A DNA stretch of 64,000 nucleotides from Metaphire vulgaris (GCA_018105865.1 CM030867.1:7054369-7118368), one strand, 5' to 3'; shown: positions 34,340 through 46,058, counted from the stretch's first letter. Program-made: numbers and translations. Notes: generated by a model not told the origin, from the letters alone.

Positions 34340-34800
34340 GATTGTAATGTACTCAGTAGCGTTGCCACGAGGGGGCAGACACGAAGAACCGACTCCCGTT
34401 CGGACTGGGACGGGGGGAGCTAGGGTGTCCGGCGCTCGGGGACAAAACATACTGATGGTGCCCCCTGAAATTGACGAAATCATAAAAAGCAAAAAAAGGG
34501 CGCCGTTCTGTCCATTTTGGCCCTTCGTTCTTTATTCAACTTCGCGAACACCCTGACAAGCAAAACCCGGCCATCACCCCTAGCTGAACATCCCATCTTA
34601 AACCAATTTTGGTGCCCACCACCTCGGCGCCCGGGTACATATGTACCCACTACACTCCCCTAGATCCGCCTCTGGACTGGGACCAGTCGTGAGATTTTCG
34701 CAAAACCGATGAGAAATTTCTCGGGGGTGAGGGAGAAGGTCGGAGGTGATTGTCGACAGATTCGATAAACGTAGCTGTATTACAGGCTTTGGCCACTCAG
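34340..34800. mobile_element. mosaic of MITE fragments
   Basis: CAGTAGCGTTGCCACGAGG, GACTGGGACGGGG, CCTGACAAGCAAAACCCGG (module near 34553), CACTACACTCCCCTAG and GGACTGGGACCAGTCGTGAG come from at least two families joined without intact ends. Confidence 0.5.
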
Positions 34801-34954
34801 TAATAAATGACAATCTAAGTCTTTAATCTTTATGCGCCGCAGTTCATCGTCTGTTATTCTGATATTGCTCGAAACCTCTGCGATGGGGACTCCGCTGGAG
34901 CGCTCACAAAGCTTCCCCAACCCCGCTAATCGGAATAAATGGGATGTGCGTGTC

Positions 34955-35217
34955 CAGTGGCGTTGCCAAGGGGAGGGGGTTTGGGGTTAAAACCCCATTG
35001 GTTGTCCGACCAAAAATCGGGTGGTAGCAAAAAAGAATAAACGAAGCGCAGAAAATATCAATATAGTTGTATAGACGCTGTCTTGGGGCTTATATAACTA
35101 CTACCTCAGTCAAGCAAAATAATAGGTGACGACCTTTTTTTGCTTGTCAGGGTTTTTCGAAGTTGGGAATATTCGTCCGTAACCCCCCTCCTTCGGAAAA
35201 TCCTGACTACGCCACTG
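34955..35217. mobile_element. hAT-type MITE, CAGTGGCGTTGCC ends
   Basis: Flanks TGCGTGTC and TGACTGTC agree at 6 of 8. Left CAGTGGCGTTGCCAAGG, right TCCTGACTACGCCACTG. Module copy GACGACCTTTTTTTGCTTG near 35127. Immediately after, at about 35238, another CACTGGCGTAGC end begins. Confidence 0.82.
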
Positions 35218-35525
35218 TGACTGTCTGTCTTGATGTCCACTGGCGTAGCTACAAGAGGGACCGTGCTTCGCCCTCCCCCCCCCCCCCATTCAAGGCCAAG
35301 ACAAGTCGCCTGATTCGTCTCGAATCGTTAAGAAATTATTATCCAAAGTGTTGAGATACTTGAGATATGATGACGGAAAGGCGTTTCTGTTACTAGACAA
35401 CATGTGATCAATGATTCAATATTCTTTGTCGTTTTTGCGTCGGGGTTGAGGTGTTTTTGACGTCTTCTGAATCAGAAGCCAACCGCTGCAAGTTCATACG
35501 CGTGGCGCGGAGACTACGCAGTCGA

Positions 35526-35690
35526 CAGGGCCATATTAAGGCGGGGCTGAGGGGCTGCAGCCCCAGGCCCACCGTGAAAATAGGCCCACCGATTTTCGAG
35601 AAAACCTTTTTTGCTCGTCAGAGATTATCAGTATAGGCGACGGCCTTTTTTCTCAGCCCCCCGGCCCACTCGGACCTTAATCCGGCCCTG
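35526..35690. mobile_element. hAT-type MITE, CAGGGCC.TATTAAGG ends
   Basis: Left CAGGGCCATATTAAGG, right CCTTAATCCGGCCCTG. Flanks GCAGTCGA and GCAGTCTG agree at 6 of 8. Module copy TTTTTTGCTCGTCAGAG near 35606. Confidence 0.85.
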
Positions 35691-35820
35691 GCAGTCTGAT
35701 GGAGTGTCGTTGAAACATCAAGAGCTGTAGGGGTCCAGTATATTCTCGAAGTCTTGTCTCTGACGCCCGAAGTCTCCAAGAATGGCGAGTCGTCATGTTG
35801 GTAAATGGTCCATATAACAG

Positions 35821-35962
35821 TCTTCTCTTCTTCTTCTTCTTTCTTCTTCTTCTTCTTCTTCTTCTTCTTCTTCTTCTTCTTCTTCTTTTTTTTCTTCTTC
35901 TTCTTCTCCCCCTTCTTCTTCTTCTTCTTCTTCTTCTTCTTTTTCTTCTTCTTCTTCTTCTC
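35821..35962. repeat. TTC microsatellite
   Basis: Interrupted TTC/TTT array. It creates the poly-Lys and poly-Phe frames on either strand. Confidence 0.96.
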
Positions 35963-36052
35963 GAGGGTTGGTCGAGGGTTGGTCGAACTATGGACTATCG
36001 CTTTCCATTGCTGCCTACTGTTAGTTGCCCTCATTTCTTGGTAAGTTGCAAG

Positions 36053-36248
36053 CAGTGGCGGCTCCAGGATTTGGCAACTGGTGGGTGGGGGCGTTGGAGT
36101 GACAACTTCTAAGCATGTGGGCCAACTATTTGTTGCTTGGTAGGTAGTAGTAAGCGTAGGGTCCCAACAGGGGGGGTCACTTGGAGGCCAGGCATTCAAT
36201 AAGGGGCACGGGCCCCCGAGGGCCCCCCCACACGTGGAGCCACCACTG
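36053..36248. mobile_element. hAT-type MITE, CAGTGGCGGCTCCAGG ends
   Basis: Left CAGTGGCGGCTCCAGG, right GTGGAGCCACCACTG, the same family as 22090-22257. The TSD has decayed. Confidence 0.8.
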
Positions 36249-36515
36249 TTTTTAAGAGTCCCGTCCAGGTTCAGATGTTGTCGAGTCAAGTTGTCCTCGG
36301 CCTTCATTGAGCTCTTCATCCTGAAATTGTACCTGTGTACGATCTCTTTCTCGAGACAATTCCCTTGCTCATTTACCATGTGCCCAAAATATTACCGAAT
36401 CTAATTGTTGGTAGAACTGGTCTTTCTCCAGGTCTGCGGATGCTTCGGCTGCAGCGTATAGGCAGCTAAGGTGCAATGGTTGTCATAGCGATGTTCCAGT
36501 CTCACTGTTAGCAAG

Positions 36516-36518
<3 letters not shown>

Positions 36519-36568
<50 letters not shown>

Positions 36569-37027
36569 CATCATAGATGTTGCAAACGTTTTTTCGTTTT
36601 TTTCTCTCCAGCAAAAAACGCGTTTTTTACGTTTTTTATTTCTCTGTTTGTACGTTTGCAACGCCTATGATTGGCATCCATGACCTTAAGGCGTCCTTGG
36701 CGTTGTTACTTACTAGTAGCGCTACTCCGTATAGATGTGTTTGGCCTACTAAATACACAATGAGAGTCTTCCACCCGTTTCAGGCTATAACCAGTGTGTA
36801 TGCTTGTATGCATTTACTGTATATATTAACTATAGACCTATTTATTTTTGTATGTATGTATGTATGCATATATGTATGTATGCATGCATGTATATATGTC
36901 TCCATGTATGTATGTTATGTACGTAAATATACTTGTATGCATGTATGTAAGTAAATATCATCATCATTATATATGCTCATCGCCCGTTGGTGTATAATGC
37001 CATCTCCACAGTACGTAAATATGCTTG

Positions 37028-37061
<34 letters not shown>

Positions 37062-37290
37062 TGTGTACATGTATGTATGCTTGAATACATGTATGTCTGT
37101 CTGTCCGTGTGTGTGTATGTATGTATATATGTATGCAGATATGCATGTATTATGTATAGACTGTATGTAATGTATGTGTGCATGTATGTATAAAAGTACA
37201 AATATGTACGTATATATGTATGCATATATGCATGCATGTACGCATGTATTATGTACGTATGTATGTTTGTATACATGTATGGTGCGGATG
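36519..37290. repeat. TA run and GTAT-rich tract
   Basis: About 23 TA units to 36565. After a gap, GTAT/GCAT/ATGT tetranucleotide repeats run from about 36850 to 37290. The Tyr/Met/Cys-rich frames here are artefacts. Confidence 0.93.
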
Positions 37291-37577
37291 TGTGTGTGTA
37301 TTTAGAATGAATGCGCTGTGTGCGTGTGACATTGAACGGCCGTCTCACAGCTAATTATCCTATCAACGCATTCGATCGATCAACTTCAACAGAACCTCTC
37401 CAGAGATCTCCTCCGTTCTTCCGTTCATAGACCGCCCGATAGGCGTCTTAACCCCTCGGCCGCCGTGTGACTCACGCATGCGTCCGTTTTACGTTACGAT
37501 ACAAATAAATGCGCCATGAATGGGTTAAACCGATCCGTTCTGCGGGACGACCAGAAACACCATCACTGCCTCCTCCT

Positions 37578-38034
37578 TCTACTTCTTCTTCTCCTTCTTC
37601 TCTTTCTCTCCTTCTTCTGCTTTCTCTTGTTCTTGTTCTTCTTTCTCTTGTTCTTGTTGTTCTTGTTGTTCTTGTTCTTCTATTTCTTCTTCTTTTTTTC
37701 TTCTATTTCTTCTTCTATTTCTTCTTCTTTTCTTCTTCTTCTTCTTCTTCTTCTTCTTCTTCTTCTACTTCTTCTTCTCATTCTTCTTTTCATTCTTCTT
37801 CTTATTATTCTTCTTCCTGCTTCCGACGTGTGCATTGCATTCGCGGCCGGTTCTGATCTCTTTAGCTCCCGATTAAGGCATTAATTCTGCTCCGCTGGAA
37901 CGAACGCAATCTTTTACGAGTAAATTGCTGTACCAGCGATCCCGACTGACTGACCTGACTGGCTGACTGACTCACTGGCTGACTCACTGACTGACTCACT
38001 GACTGACTGACTCACTGACTGACTCACTGACTCT
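37578..38034. repeat. CTT array and CTGA/CTCACTGA array
   Basis: CTT/CTTTTT triplets to about 37820. CTGACTGA and CTCACTGA units run from 37936 to 38034. Confidence 0.93.
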
Positions 38035-38039
38035 TTAGA

Positions 38040-38890
38040 TCGGCCGACGCAGTATTTAACTAGCATGTGGTGTCATTGCAATGTCGGGGTCAAAGTCCAA
38101 GGGTGTTTTTGGTGGATAATCTAGTCCAATCTTAAACTTCTATACCGCCACTTCATAATACACGGAAGCATCATCCGATGGCACGCCAAATCAAAATAAG
38201 TCAAGATCCAGGTCAAATCCAGGGTATCAGGTCGAACAACCATGCAGGAGACAGTCTACTGTCTACAGTGGATCTCATACGTGGAGTAGGTCTATCACAA
38301 TTTTATTTCTGAGCGACCATCAGCTGATGTGAAATGCATTGCAAAATGGCGCTATAGAAGTTTTAAATTAGTCGTTGATTTACGTAACGGAATCCACTCA
38401 GCACAGATGGTATAGTATGAAGCTCCGAGAGAATGTTTGCACGGTTTTCACCAAATGCTTTACCAACGATAAGTTATTCAGAAATTATTGTTGATCAGTT
38501 GATGGCCTTCGCAGTTCAGGGGTTAAATTGAACCGGATCTCCGATCCGGGACGTCTGGTAAAGAGATCCGGCACGGCTGGCATAAGATCCGGAACGTACT
38601 TTTTATTCGTTGTGATCTGTTATTGTTTACTTTAGCACTTTGCAAACACGGAAAAGACAAGAAAACGTTAACTGTACTCTAAATGTTCGTTTAAAATGAA
38701 TAAAAAAACTTGTGAAGAAAGTCAAGAAACTTTGTGGCCGGAGGAAAGAAAAGGAGATCCGACTCCTCTGAAAAAGTAATTTAACCACTGCTTCCCAATC
38801 ATGACCCGACCTTGTGTTCAGCTACCGTCTATACAGCAACTTTGTACGATGTTTAGTTTGTTACATCCAAATAGGTGGTTTAATGCCAAC
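38040..38890. other. unassigned DNA with a dispersed repeat motif
   Basis: ATGGCGCTATAGAAGTTTTAAATTAG (near 38347), AACTTCTATACCGCCACTTCAT (near 38133) and related text near 31527 and 53121 suggest a dispersed retroposon tail. I cannot set its limits. Confidence 0.3.
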
Positions 38891-38893
38891 GTC

Positions 38894-39088
38894 CAGTGTT
38901 TATTCTAGACCTGTTTTTTGGAGGGGATTCCCTCCCCCCTAAAGTTTTAAAATCCTCCCCCAAAAAAATTGTATATGTTGGCTTGGGGGATGGAAATCCC
39001 CCCCAACGCGTGGAGAGACAAATCTTGTCCCCCCAAACATTTCAAACTCTTTTAAACTCCAATGTCAAGGTGGCTAGAATAAACACTG
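38894..39088. mobile_element. MITE, CAGTGTTTATTCTAG ends, 9-bp TSD
   Basis: GCCAACGTC is duplicated exactly at 38885-38893 and 39089-39097. Left CAGTGTTTATTCTAGACC, right GGCTAGAATAAACACTG. Confidence 0.9.
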
Positions 39089-39366
39089 GCCAACGTCACA
39101 TAAACTCCTTTGTCATCGGAGGATTTGTGGCAATTCGGTGGGGGGCGTGGTGAGAATTGGTCATGGTATTGCGCACTGCATGCAAATTGTTCAGGGGGAA
39201 TTCTAAGACTTTGGAGGGAAATTCCCCCCGGCTTGTATGTAATACTGGTTAAAACCGTTTTAAATTTTAGAAAAAACGTTCTCACTGTGCAACGTAATAC
39301 GGACCCTGCTACAGTCAAGAAATTCTTTCATCCAGCCCTTAACGGAGTTTTGCTGTATTTAATTCT

Positions 39367-39569
39367 CGTGGCCGGACAAAATGTCAGCGGACAAAATGTC
39401 ACGGTTTAGAGTTATGGTTAGAGTTAGGGTTACATTTTGTCCGCTGACATTTTGTAACCCTAACTCTAACCCTAACCCTAACCCTAAACCGTGACATTTT
39501 GTCCGCTGACATTTTGCATGTGACATTTTGCATGAGACATTTTGTCCGCGGACATTTTGTCCTAGCACC
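39367..39569. mobile_element. MITE of GGACAAAATGTC repeats
   Basis: Starts CGTGGCCGGACAAAATGTC and ends GACATTTTGTCCTAGCACC, like 27951-28125. The centre is an inverted pair of TTAGGG-like and CCCTAA-like stretches. Flanks GTATTTAATTCT and GTATTTCT would be an 8-bp TSD with a 4-bp insertion, which is tentative. Confidence 0.8.
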
Positions 39570-39602
39570 GTATTTCTTAAACGTAATCTGGTTGTGGGAT
39601 GG

Positions 39603-39862
39603 GATGATGGCAGAAGTGGTTACACGCTGGACAGGCACGCTGAGGGAACGGGTTCTAGTTCCGTTAGAGCCTCTAAGGTCGACTCGCACTTATTCGCTAG
39701 ATGGCGGTGGTTTAAAAAAGGGAGCAGCGTTAAGCTGCGAGGTGAAGTGCAGGTCGTGAAGTTTGGCTGGCAACCTTCTCTGTGTTAATGGCTGTAGGCC
39801 ACACAGGCCGGCCCCATACACTCGAAATCGGATGTGGGAAAACCTTTACCTAATCTGATTTC
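39603..39862 (+). mobile_element. tRNA-derived SINE, family 1
   Basis: Plus-strand copy: TGGCAGAAGTGGTTACACG (box A region), GGGTTCTAGTTCC (box B), AAGGTCGACTCGCAC, GGCGGTGG..., GCGTTAAGCTGCGAGGTGAA and a tail of AAAACCTTTACC. Confidence 0.78.
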
Positions 39863-39889
39863 GAGTCACTGATTTAAAATCTTTGTTGT

Positions 39890-40050
39890 AAACTTCCATA
39901 TAACGGACTCGGTTGCAAAGTACTATAATGTACCGTAATGTACGGTCCTGCATGATGCACTATAGCATTGGATGGCATTGGATATAACGTACCCCGGATA
40001 TAACGTACTAAATCGTACAGACCCGCTAAGAACGTTATAATGAAATTTAA
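39890..40050. mobile_element. MITE-like, ATAACGGACT family
   Basis: CATATAACGGACTCGGTT..., GGATATAACGTAC and ACAGACCCGCTAAGAACGTT are shared with 42915-43065. The TATAACGGA-type ends recall pogo/Tigger elements. TSD not resolved. Confidence 0.55.
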
Positions 40051-40183
40051 AAGCAAGTATATTTGAGGTAATTTGAGTAAATGAAGTGAACTTCAGCGTC
40101 CTAGAGCACTGCGGTGACTTAGTTACGCTTTCTGTTAAACGATAAAAGCGTTGCTTAAACAGATTCCATTACTTCTTCTGGTT

Positions 40184-40359
40184 CAGTGGTGTAGCCAGGA
40201 TTTCCGGAAGTGGGGGCTTTGATAAAAATTGTCGATAACCGCCAAGAGGGGTTTCATCCCCAAAATCTCCAAAAATAGCCTCAAAAAACAAAAATTACAT
40301 GGAAATATATTTTTTTTCACCGTCCAAGGGGGTTTTAACCCCCCGTGGCTACGCCACTG
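40184..40359. mobile_element. hAT-type MITE, CAGTGGTGTAGCCAGG ends
   Basis: Exact TSD TTCTGGTT (40176-40183 and 40360-40367). Right end CGTGGCTACGCCACTG. Confidence 0.93.
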
Positions 40360-40446
40360 TTCTGGTTTGTAGTTCTTTCGATTGACTTGGGCGTACGTAA
40401 TTATTAGGACAATTTGACAATATCGACAGTAATTTAAGAGTGTATG

Positions 40447-40740
40447 CAGTGGCGGTTCCACCATGTTGACGACTGGGGATGCATCCTCCCACCGGGGTTC
40501 CGGGTGACCTTTTCCCTCCTTGTTAACCTATTTTATGGATTTACAAAAATAGTGAAAAATACTGCGTATGACCTATTTTTGCTTGTCGGCCTTGTTGGCA
40601 AGGTTTATTAATATTATTAGTGGGCAAAACACTAACAATGACCTGTTCTTTCTTTTTTCTCCTTCTTCACTTTACATCCCCCCACCAACTTCTTATAAAT
40701 TTTTTCCATCTCCCACCAAGAATTCCTGGAACCGTCACTG
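40447..40740. mobile_element. hAT-type MITE, CAGTGGCGGTTCC family
   Basis: Flanks AGTGTATG and ACTGTATG agree at 7 of 8. Right end CTGGAACCGTCACTG. Module copies near 40505 (degenerate) and 40568 (ATGACCTATTTTTGCTTGTC). Confidence 0.87.
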
Positions 40741-40949
40741 ACTGTATGTTTTATGGCGTTCTCTCTACGCAGAGCTAGTCTGTTCATTCGGAATCGCTCC
40801 TGGTCGGTGCTTCAAAAATACTCATCTCTGGCATTCGTTACTCTAGAATCTGAGTGTATGGTCATAAGAGGTTTCGTCACAGCGGTGGGATGTAAGTCAA
40901 CAATGCTGGCAATAAAAAAACGGCCAGACGCCATAAAATCCAGACTCTG

Positions 40950-40999
<50 letters not shown>

Positions 41000-41005
41000 T
41001 ATATA
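40950..41005. repeat. AT microsatellite
   Basis: About 20 AT units then a short interrupted second run. Confidence 0.95.
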
Positions 41006-41220
41006 TACCTGGCAACCCCGATCCAAACATTTTATTGCTTCTCAGCGTAGGTAGCTTGACAAAGACGAAACAAGCAGTTTCTAAATCCATAACACGGTGG
41101 CTAAATGGGGAAAGTCAACAGAAGCAACGCAGCCTCGTTCTTGTTGACTTAAACTACGTTACTGTTTGTCCATGATCATTTTTTCTTCTTCTTGGTCTCT
41201 GGGTGATGAATCGTCTAATC

Positions 41221-41487
41221 CAGAGGTTCCCAAACTTTTTTGATCGTGGACCCCTATTTTGTTCCCAGCTTAGCTCGCGGACCACATTACTTAACAATTG
41301 ACAAGAAAAAAGATTATCATCAATATCATCCTTCCTAAATGCAGTGACAAGCAAAAAAAGGTCATCTGGGTTAGGGTTAGGCCTAACCCTAACCCTAACC
41401 CTAAATATTTTGGGAGGCTCTCGCGGACCCCCGCCATATCCTCCGCGGACCCCCTCCGGTCCGCGGACCACAGTTTGGGAACCGCTG
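41221..41487. mobile_element. hAT-type MITE, CAGAGGTTCCCAAAC ends
   Basis: Exact TSD GTCTAATC (41213-41220 and 41488-41495). Right end AGTTTGGGAACCGCTG. Contains a reverse module (TGACAAGCAAAAAAAGGTCA) followed at once by a TTAGGG/CCCTAA stretch and GCGGACC/GGTCCGC palindromes. Confidence 0.93.
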
Positions 41488-41750
41488 GTCTAATCTTCAT
41501 ATCATTTTCACGCAACTTTCCAGAAAATTCTATACCGTGTTGTTGTTTTTCTCAGTCGTCCTATCTTCACAAAATTGCCTCTCTTCGCCAGATGCTGCGC
41601 GGATCGTAAACTCAAAAGAAGTAAAGTTTATATAAATATTGTATTGAAGACAAACAGTATTGTAGCGTTTATAATTATAGCATCGATAGCGATATTACCT
41701 GCTACCCACTGTTTTATCCAAACTCCAGGCCTTTGGGGGGAGAGAAATTG

Positions 41751-41778
41751 ACTACTACTACTACTACTACTGCTGCTG

Positions 41779-41877
<99 letters not shown>

Positions 41878-41955
41878 TTATTATTATTATTATTATTATA
41901 TTATTATTATTATTATTACTATTGCTACTACTATTACTACTACTACTACTACAAC

Positions 41956-42022
<67 letters not shown>
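41751..42022. repeat. CTA/CTG and TTA array
   Basis: CTA/CTG triplets to about 41876, then mostly TTA triplets. Explains the poly-Thr and poly-Leu frame. Confidence 0.96.
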
Positions 42023-42088
42023 GCTACTAGCCTACTACTATTGTCGCTAATTGATCCAACTGGTAAAGAGCTGTCGACGGTCAGACGA

Positions 42089-42089
<1 letters not shown>

Positions 42090-42179
<90 letters not shown>

Positions 42180-42237
42180 AAGAGAGAGACTAAATGGAGT
42201 AATTCGACGACCAAGTCCAAATAATATTAACGTCTGA

Positions 42238-42309
<72 letters not shown>
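42090..42309. repeat. AT, GA and TTA microsatellites
   Basis: AT units to 42135, GA units to 42173, and a pure TTA run at 42238-42309. Confidence 0.96.
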
Positions 42310-42380
42310 GCAGTCGTGATTTCACGTCGTCCTGCGTTGAGCGCGTAATGTGCTGTAGCGAGATGAACGCCAATGGAAGG

Positions 42381-42770
42381 CAGTGTCACCGAGAGGGGGA
42401 GGTAGGGGGAGGCAAATGCACAGGGGCCCGGCGGTCTGGAAGAGGCCCGTGCCGATAATGAATATGTTACGTATAATTAGCAATAATACCTATAGCAACA
42501 TTAAAGAAAGGTTACGATATTAGGTTGTGCAGAGGGGCCCGGCGAGTAAAAGGGGGCCCGGGACCTGAGGACACATAAAAAGGAACAGCGTGAAAAGAGC
42601 GACAAGCAAAAAAGGTCATCACTGGTGTTTTCGAGAGATGCAACTCCACTCCGGTTAAATCAATGACGACCAAAACAAAAAATAGGTTGTCAGCAAATGT
42701 TAAGACTTGTTAAGGGCCCGCGCGGTCATTTTACACAGGGGCCCGGAATTTCTCTCGGCGGGCGGGCCTG
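42381..42770. mobile_element. hAT-type MITE, CAGTGTCACCGAGAGG ends
   Basis: Exact TSD ATGGAAGG (42373-42380 and 42771-42778). Right end CTCGGCGGGCGGGCCTG. Reverse module GCGACAAGCAAAAAAGGTCA at 42599. Related to 9479, 16932 and 32656. Confidence 0.92.
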
Positions 42771-42914
42771 ATGGAAGGCAGCCGCTGTTGCGAACCAAAG
42801 TCACGCATTTGTTGTAATCAGATTTTGACAAGCGGTTTAAAAATGTAGGTTCGGCATTTATATTATGACAACGACGATGCTCATATTGCTTTTCTATGCA
42901 AGAGAACGTCGTTG

Positions 42915-43065
42915 GATATAACGGACTTGGTTAATGGTTACAGCGTATCCTCGGTTATAAAGAATGGCAATGTACGGCCCCATGTGATGTGGATACTATT
43001 TGATACAACGTGCCTCGGATAGAACGTACTCAATTGTACAGACCCGCTAAGTACGTTATAAAGAT
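42915..43065. mobile_element. MITE-like, ATAACGGACT family
   Basis: GGATATAACGGACTTGGTT and ACAGACCCGCTAAGTACGTT match 39890-40050. The two copies differ by many substitutions, so both are old. Confidence 0.55.
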
Positions 43066-43078
43066 GTTCCACGTCAGT

Positions 43079-43255
43079 GGCTTGGCCAAGGGGAGTTTGG
43101 GGCGGTGTGGGGTAGCCCTCTTGGTTGACCGACCTACATTTTTATTGCATATCAATATGGTTGTAAGCGCTCATATACCTATATAATTTTCCGAAGTTGG
43201 GAATCATGGGACCATAATCCCCCCTTCGGAAACTCCTGGGGCTAGGCCACGTTCT
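43079..43255. mobile_element. MITE, CAGTGGC.TGGCC family
   Basis: Left CAGTGGCTTGGCCAAGGG, right CTCCTGGGGCTAGGCCAC. Flanks TTCCACGT and TTCTACGC are similar around a trimmed right end. Internal text GACCGACCTACATTTTT resembles 34955. Confidence 0.65.
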
Positions 43256-43602
43256 ACGCAGTTACATGTCGATTCGATAGAAACTGAGGAAACCTCCGTA
43301 ATGTTCTTTGTCGTTCTTTGATCATTCATAATATTATGTTATTTCAAGATCACTTCGATTGCCGAGGAATAATTCGTAGAACGTCTGAAGGTCGTCAATC
43401 AATCATATGTGGAATTCAGTGCACTTTTCTCCCGACAATTAATCGGAAGCGAAGAGGACGACGACGACGACGACCTCGCCGCCGGGGTCTGGCCTCATTC
43501 TTCCTGTCCTGCTGGCCTTGTCTTTTCGTCCGTTGGCCTCAGGCTCGACGAGGAGGCCTCCTCCTCAAACGGCGAGGGAGGTCTGTCTGTCCCTCGTTCC
43601 CG

Positions 43603-43643
43603 ATGAGTACTACTTTTGCGACGTCAGAAGAGACCACCGCATC

Positions 43644-43674
<31 letters not shown>

Positions 43675-44090
43675 GGCGGCGGCGGCGGCGGCGGCGGCGG
43701 AGGGGGAGGAAATTTCTCCTCGATTTTTCTCGCCTCAACAGACGCCACCGGTCCGACCTACGGTTCGACTCTGAGCGCGACCACCACCACCCACCACCAC
43801 CACCACCGCCACCAGTTGGGACGTAGCGACCTCGGCGACTACCTCCTCTGACTCGCCGTCGAACTCTTCCTCCTCCTCCTCCTCCTCCTCCTCCTCCTCC
43901 TCCGCGTCCGCCTTACTATGGCTGCCGTACGCCGTATTCACCGTCGTGCTTCTGTCGCTGATCGCCTTGTCGTTCGTGCGGTTTCACTGTCAGCGCGGCC
44001 ACCAGTACCGCCGTCGACAGGCGGAAATGGCCGCCGACAAGACGAACCCCAACGTCCAGGACGTGCTGCGACTGCTTCCGCCGCCGGAAG

Positions 44091-44123
<33 letters not shown>

Positions 44124-44937
44124 GGACACCGGGCGTTGCCACGGCGACCGTCGCGAGGCAACCGAACGGCGGATTATTGGCCGGTGCAGGTAACATTCCG
44201 GAACACCTGAATCTATTCGTCCAGTATTCTCAAGTCCAGCCAACCTACGATCGACGACCGCCCGGCCGGACGGCGGACGATGCGCCGCGGCGGCGGGGAG
44301 AACGGACGAGAGGACCACCGTGGGACAGGGTGGGAAGGGCAACGGGGCAGACCGGAGAAGGGGAGGGGAAGGCGCGGCGGTGCCGACGAAACGAACTACG
44401 TTCTCGCTACAGAATGCGCAGGCGTCGCTGGCCGACTGCGATCGAAAGCAGCGCTCGCGTCGTCACATCCATCACCCGAGCGCCGCCGCCGCCGTCGCCG
44501 CCGCTTCGAAGCGACCTCTGCTGTTCACGTTCAACATTAACGGAAGTATGGTCGACGTCCGGTGCGGAGAGGAGGAACGGACCAACACCTTCCGGTTGGT
44601 GCCGGAAGTCGACTACCCGGCGTGCACGGCGGCGACGGCGGCCGACGAAGTGGATCTTGGGAACGGATCCGCGGAAATATCGGCGATCGCTTCCGCCGAC
44701 GAGCGACATTACCGTGGCAACAGTCACCGCGGCAACCGACGGTACGCCGGTAACCACAGCGCCGCTGCTGGTGTCGCCAGGGGGCGCGTCAATTCCGCCG
44801 GATCCAATTACAGACATCTGAATAAGACGGGTTTGTACGGAGTTCAGAGTTCATTACGAACGGGACAGGACAAAACCAAGGACAGTTTGGAGGACGAAGA
44901 GGTCCTGCTCTGGCATAAGCATCATCGGTCCAGTTGA
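43603..44937 (+). CDS. candidate Ser/Thr-rich single-pass membrane protein, frame broken
   Basis: GC-rich locus, in contrast to its AT-rich surroundings. From the ATG at 43603, frame 1 gives MSTTFATSEETTASS, a Ser run, a Gly run and NFSSIFLASTDATGPTYGS, a Thr/Ser-rich N-terminal part with an N-glycosylation site. In the ACC repeat near 43787-43800 the sensible frame moves by one base: SWDVATSATTSSDSPSN, a Ser run, then LLWLPYAVFTVVLLSLIALS as a clear membrane helix, then basic HCQRGHQYRRR and NVQDVLRLLPPPE. Positive charge after the helix and no signal peptide suggest N-out, C-in. NIPEHLNLFVQYSQVQPTYD follows. Near 44300-44380 the good frame moves again: SLQNAQASLADCDRKQRSRR, LLFTFNINGSMVDVRCGEEE, TNTFRLVPEVDYPACTA, ending at 44937. 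I do not recognise the protein. The breaks sit in triplet or G-rich runs, so assembly indels are a good explanation; a pseudogene or unseen introns are alternatives. Confidence 0.42.
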
Positions 44938-44979
44938 ACGCTTCGTATCCTGTCATTTTAAAAGCCTCAACCACGGTCC

Positions 44980-44982
<3 letters not shown>

Positions 44983-45018
<36 letters not shown>
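44983..45018. repeat. CAG microsatellite
   Basis: About twelve CAG units shortly after the possible stop codon of the preceding gene. Confidence 0.95.
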
Positions 45019-45044
45019 ATTAGCATTGCCATTGCCATATTATT

Positions 45045-45100
45045 CACACAGGCTTAATAGCCTCCTAAACCACTTAAAATCACATTATTATTATTATTAT
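45045..45100 (+). mobile_element. LINE/SINE-2 shared 3' tail
   Basis: TTCACACAGGCTTAATAGCC, TCCTAAACCACTTAAAATCA and an ATT tail match 4740-4800. Too short to say whether LINE or SINE. Confidence 0.6.
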
Positions 45101-45206
45101 TATATTTATTTACTTATTTATTTTTATTTTTTTAAATAATTATTTTTAAAAAAATATTTACTATTTACACAGTAACAGAAATCTTTTATCTACGTCAGTC
45201 TTTAAC

Positions 45207-45214
45207 ATATATAT

Positions 45215-45277
<63 letters not shown>

Positions 45278-45523
45278 TATACATACATATGTAATATGTA
45301 CTTGTATGGCGTATTTGCGCAGAGCCACGCATTATTGGATTTACTGTAACTGTAATGCGATCTAGTTAATCTCGTGCGGCTTAACTACAGTATACAGTGT
45401 ATGAGCAAATGTGTTAATATCAGTTTTATAAATGAGGCGTTCATGGCTCATGAATTTGAAATAAAATATCTTGCAAAGCTTTGCTTGTCAGGAAGCCATA
45501 CATTAGCAAAGCTCGCCAATCCA

Positions 45524-45573
<50 letters not shown>

Positions 45574-45720
45574 TGTCCCACTGACGAGGATGATGAGCTT
45601 TGCTAATATATATATATAATCATATATAATATATATATATAATATATATAATATATATATAGGTATATTGGTATGTATATATATAGGTATATATATATAG
45701 GTATAAAGTTATAAACATAT
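45207..45720. repeat. several AT microsatellites
   Basis: TA runs at 45207-45274, 45528-45571 and 45606-45720, the last interrupted by AGG units. Confidence 0.93.
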
Positions 45721-46058
45721 AAAGCCCGTGCCCCTATTTAATGCCTGGCCCCCTAAAGCCCTAAACAACTAAAGCGGCACTTTGTGTTAATTTCGTTGTA
45801 CAACTGTTACTTTAAAATCTTTTAAAATTTAAACTGCTTGTATTAAAAGGTGAAGGCCTCAAGCTCGGTGGGGTAAACCCCGTTAATACGGACTCTCAGA
45901 TGACATGGACCTACTATACTAGGCAGACCGTTTCACAGGGTCCGGCGGCCGAAACTGATTAGGTTTTTGCGGTGTCATTAGTTAAACCCGGACTTTCGGT
46001 TAACGTGAACGCTTTAATCCGATCCATCCCTGAGCTTTCGTCAATGCTCGCCTCTACC

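Noticed and set aside
35618..36379. 253-codon minus-strand frame with a Lys run
   Set aside because: It is a fusion of a MITE, a GAA microsatellite and unrecognised sequence. No coherent protein.
36577..37348. Tyr/Met/Cys/His-rich frames on both strands
   Set aside because: Products of the GTAT tetranucleotide tract.
36850..38034. CRISPR-like regular repeats
   Set aside because: Tandem microsatellites without unique spacers, in a eukaryotic context.
43318..43600. Arg-rich extension upstream of the 43603 ATG
   Set aside because: No good start codon, Arg runs from GAC/GAG repeats, and a competing Asp/Glu-rich frame. The ATG at 43603 gives a more protein-like start.
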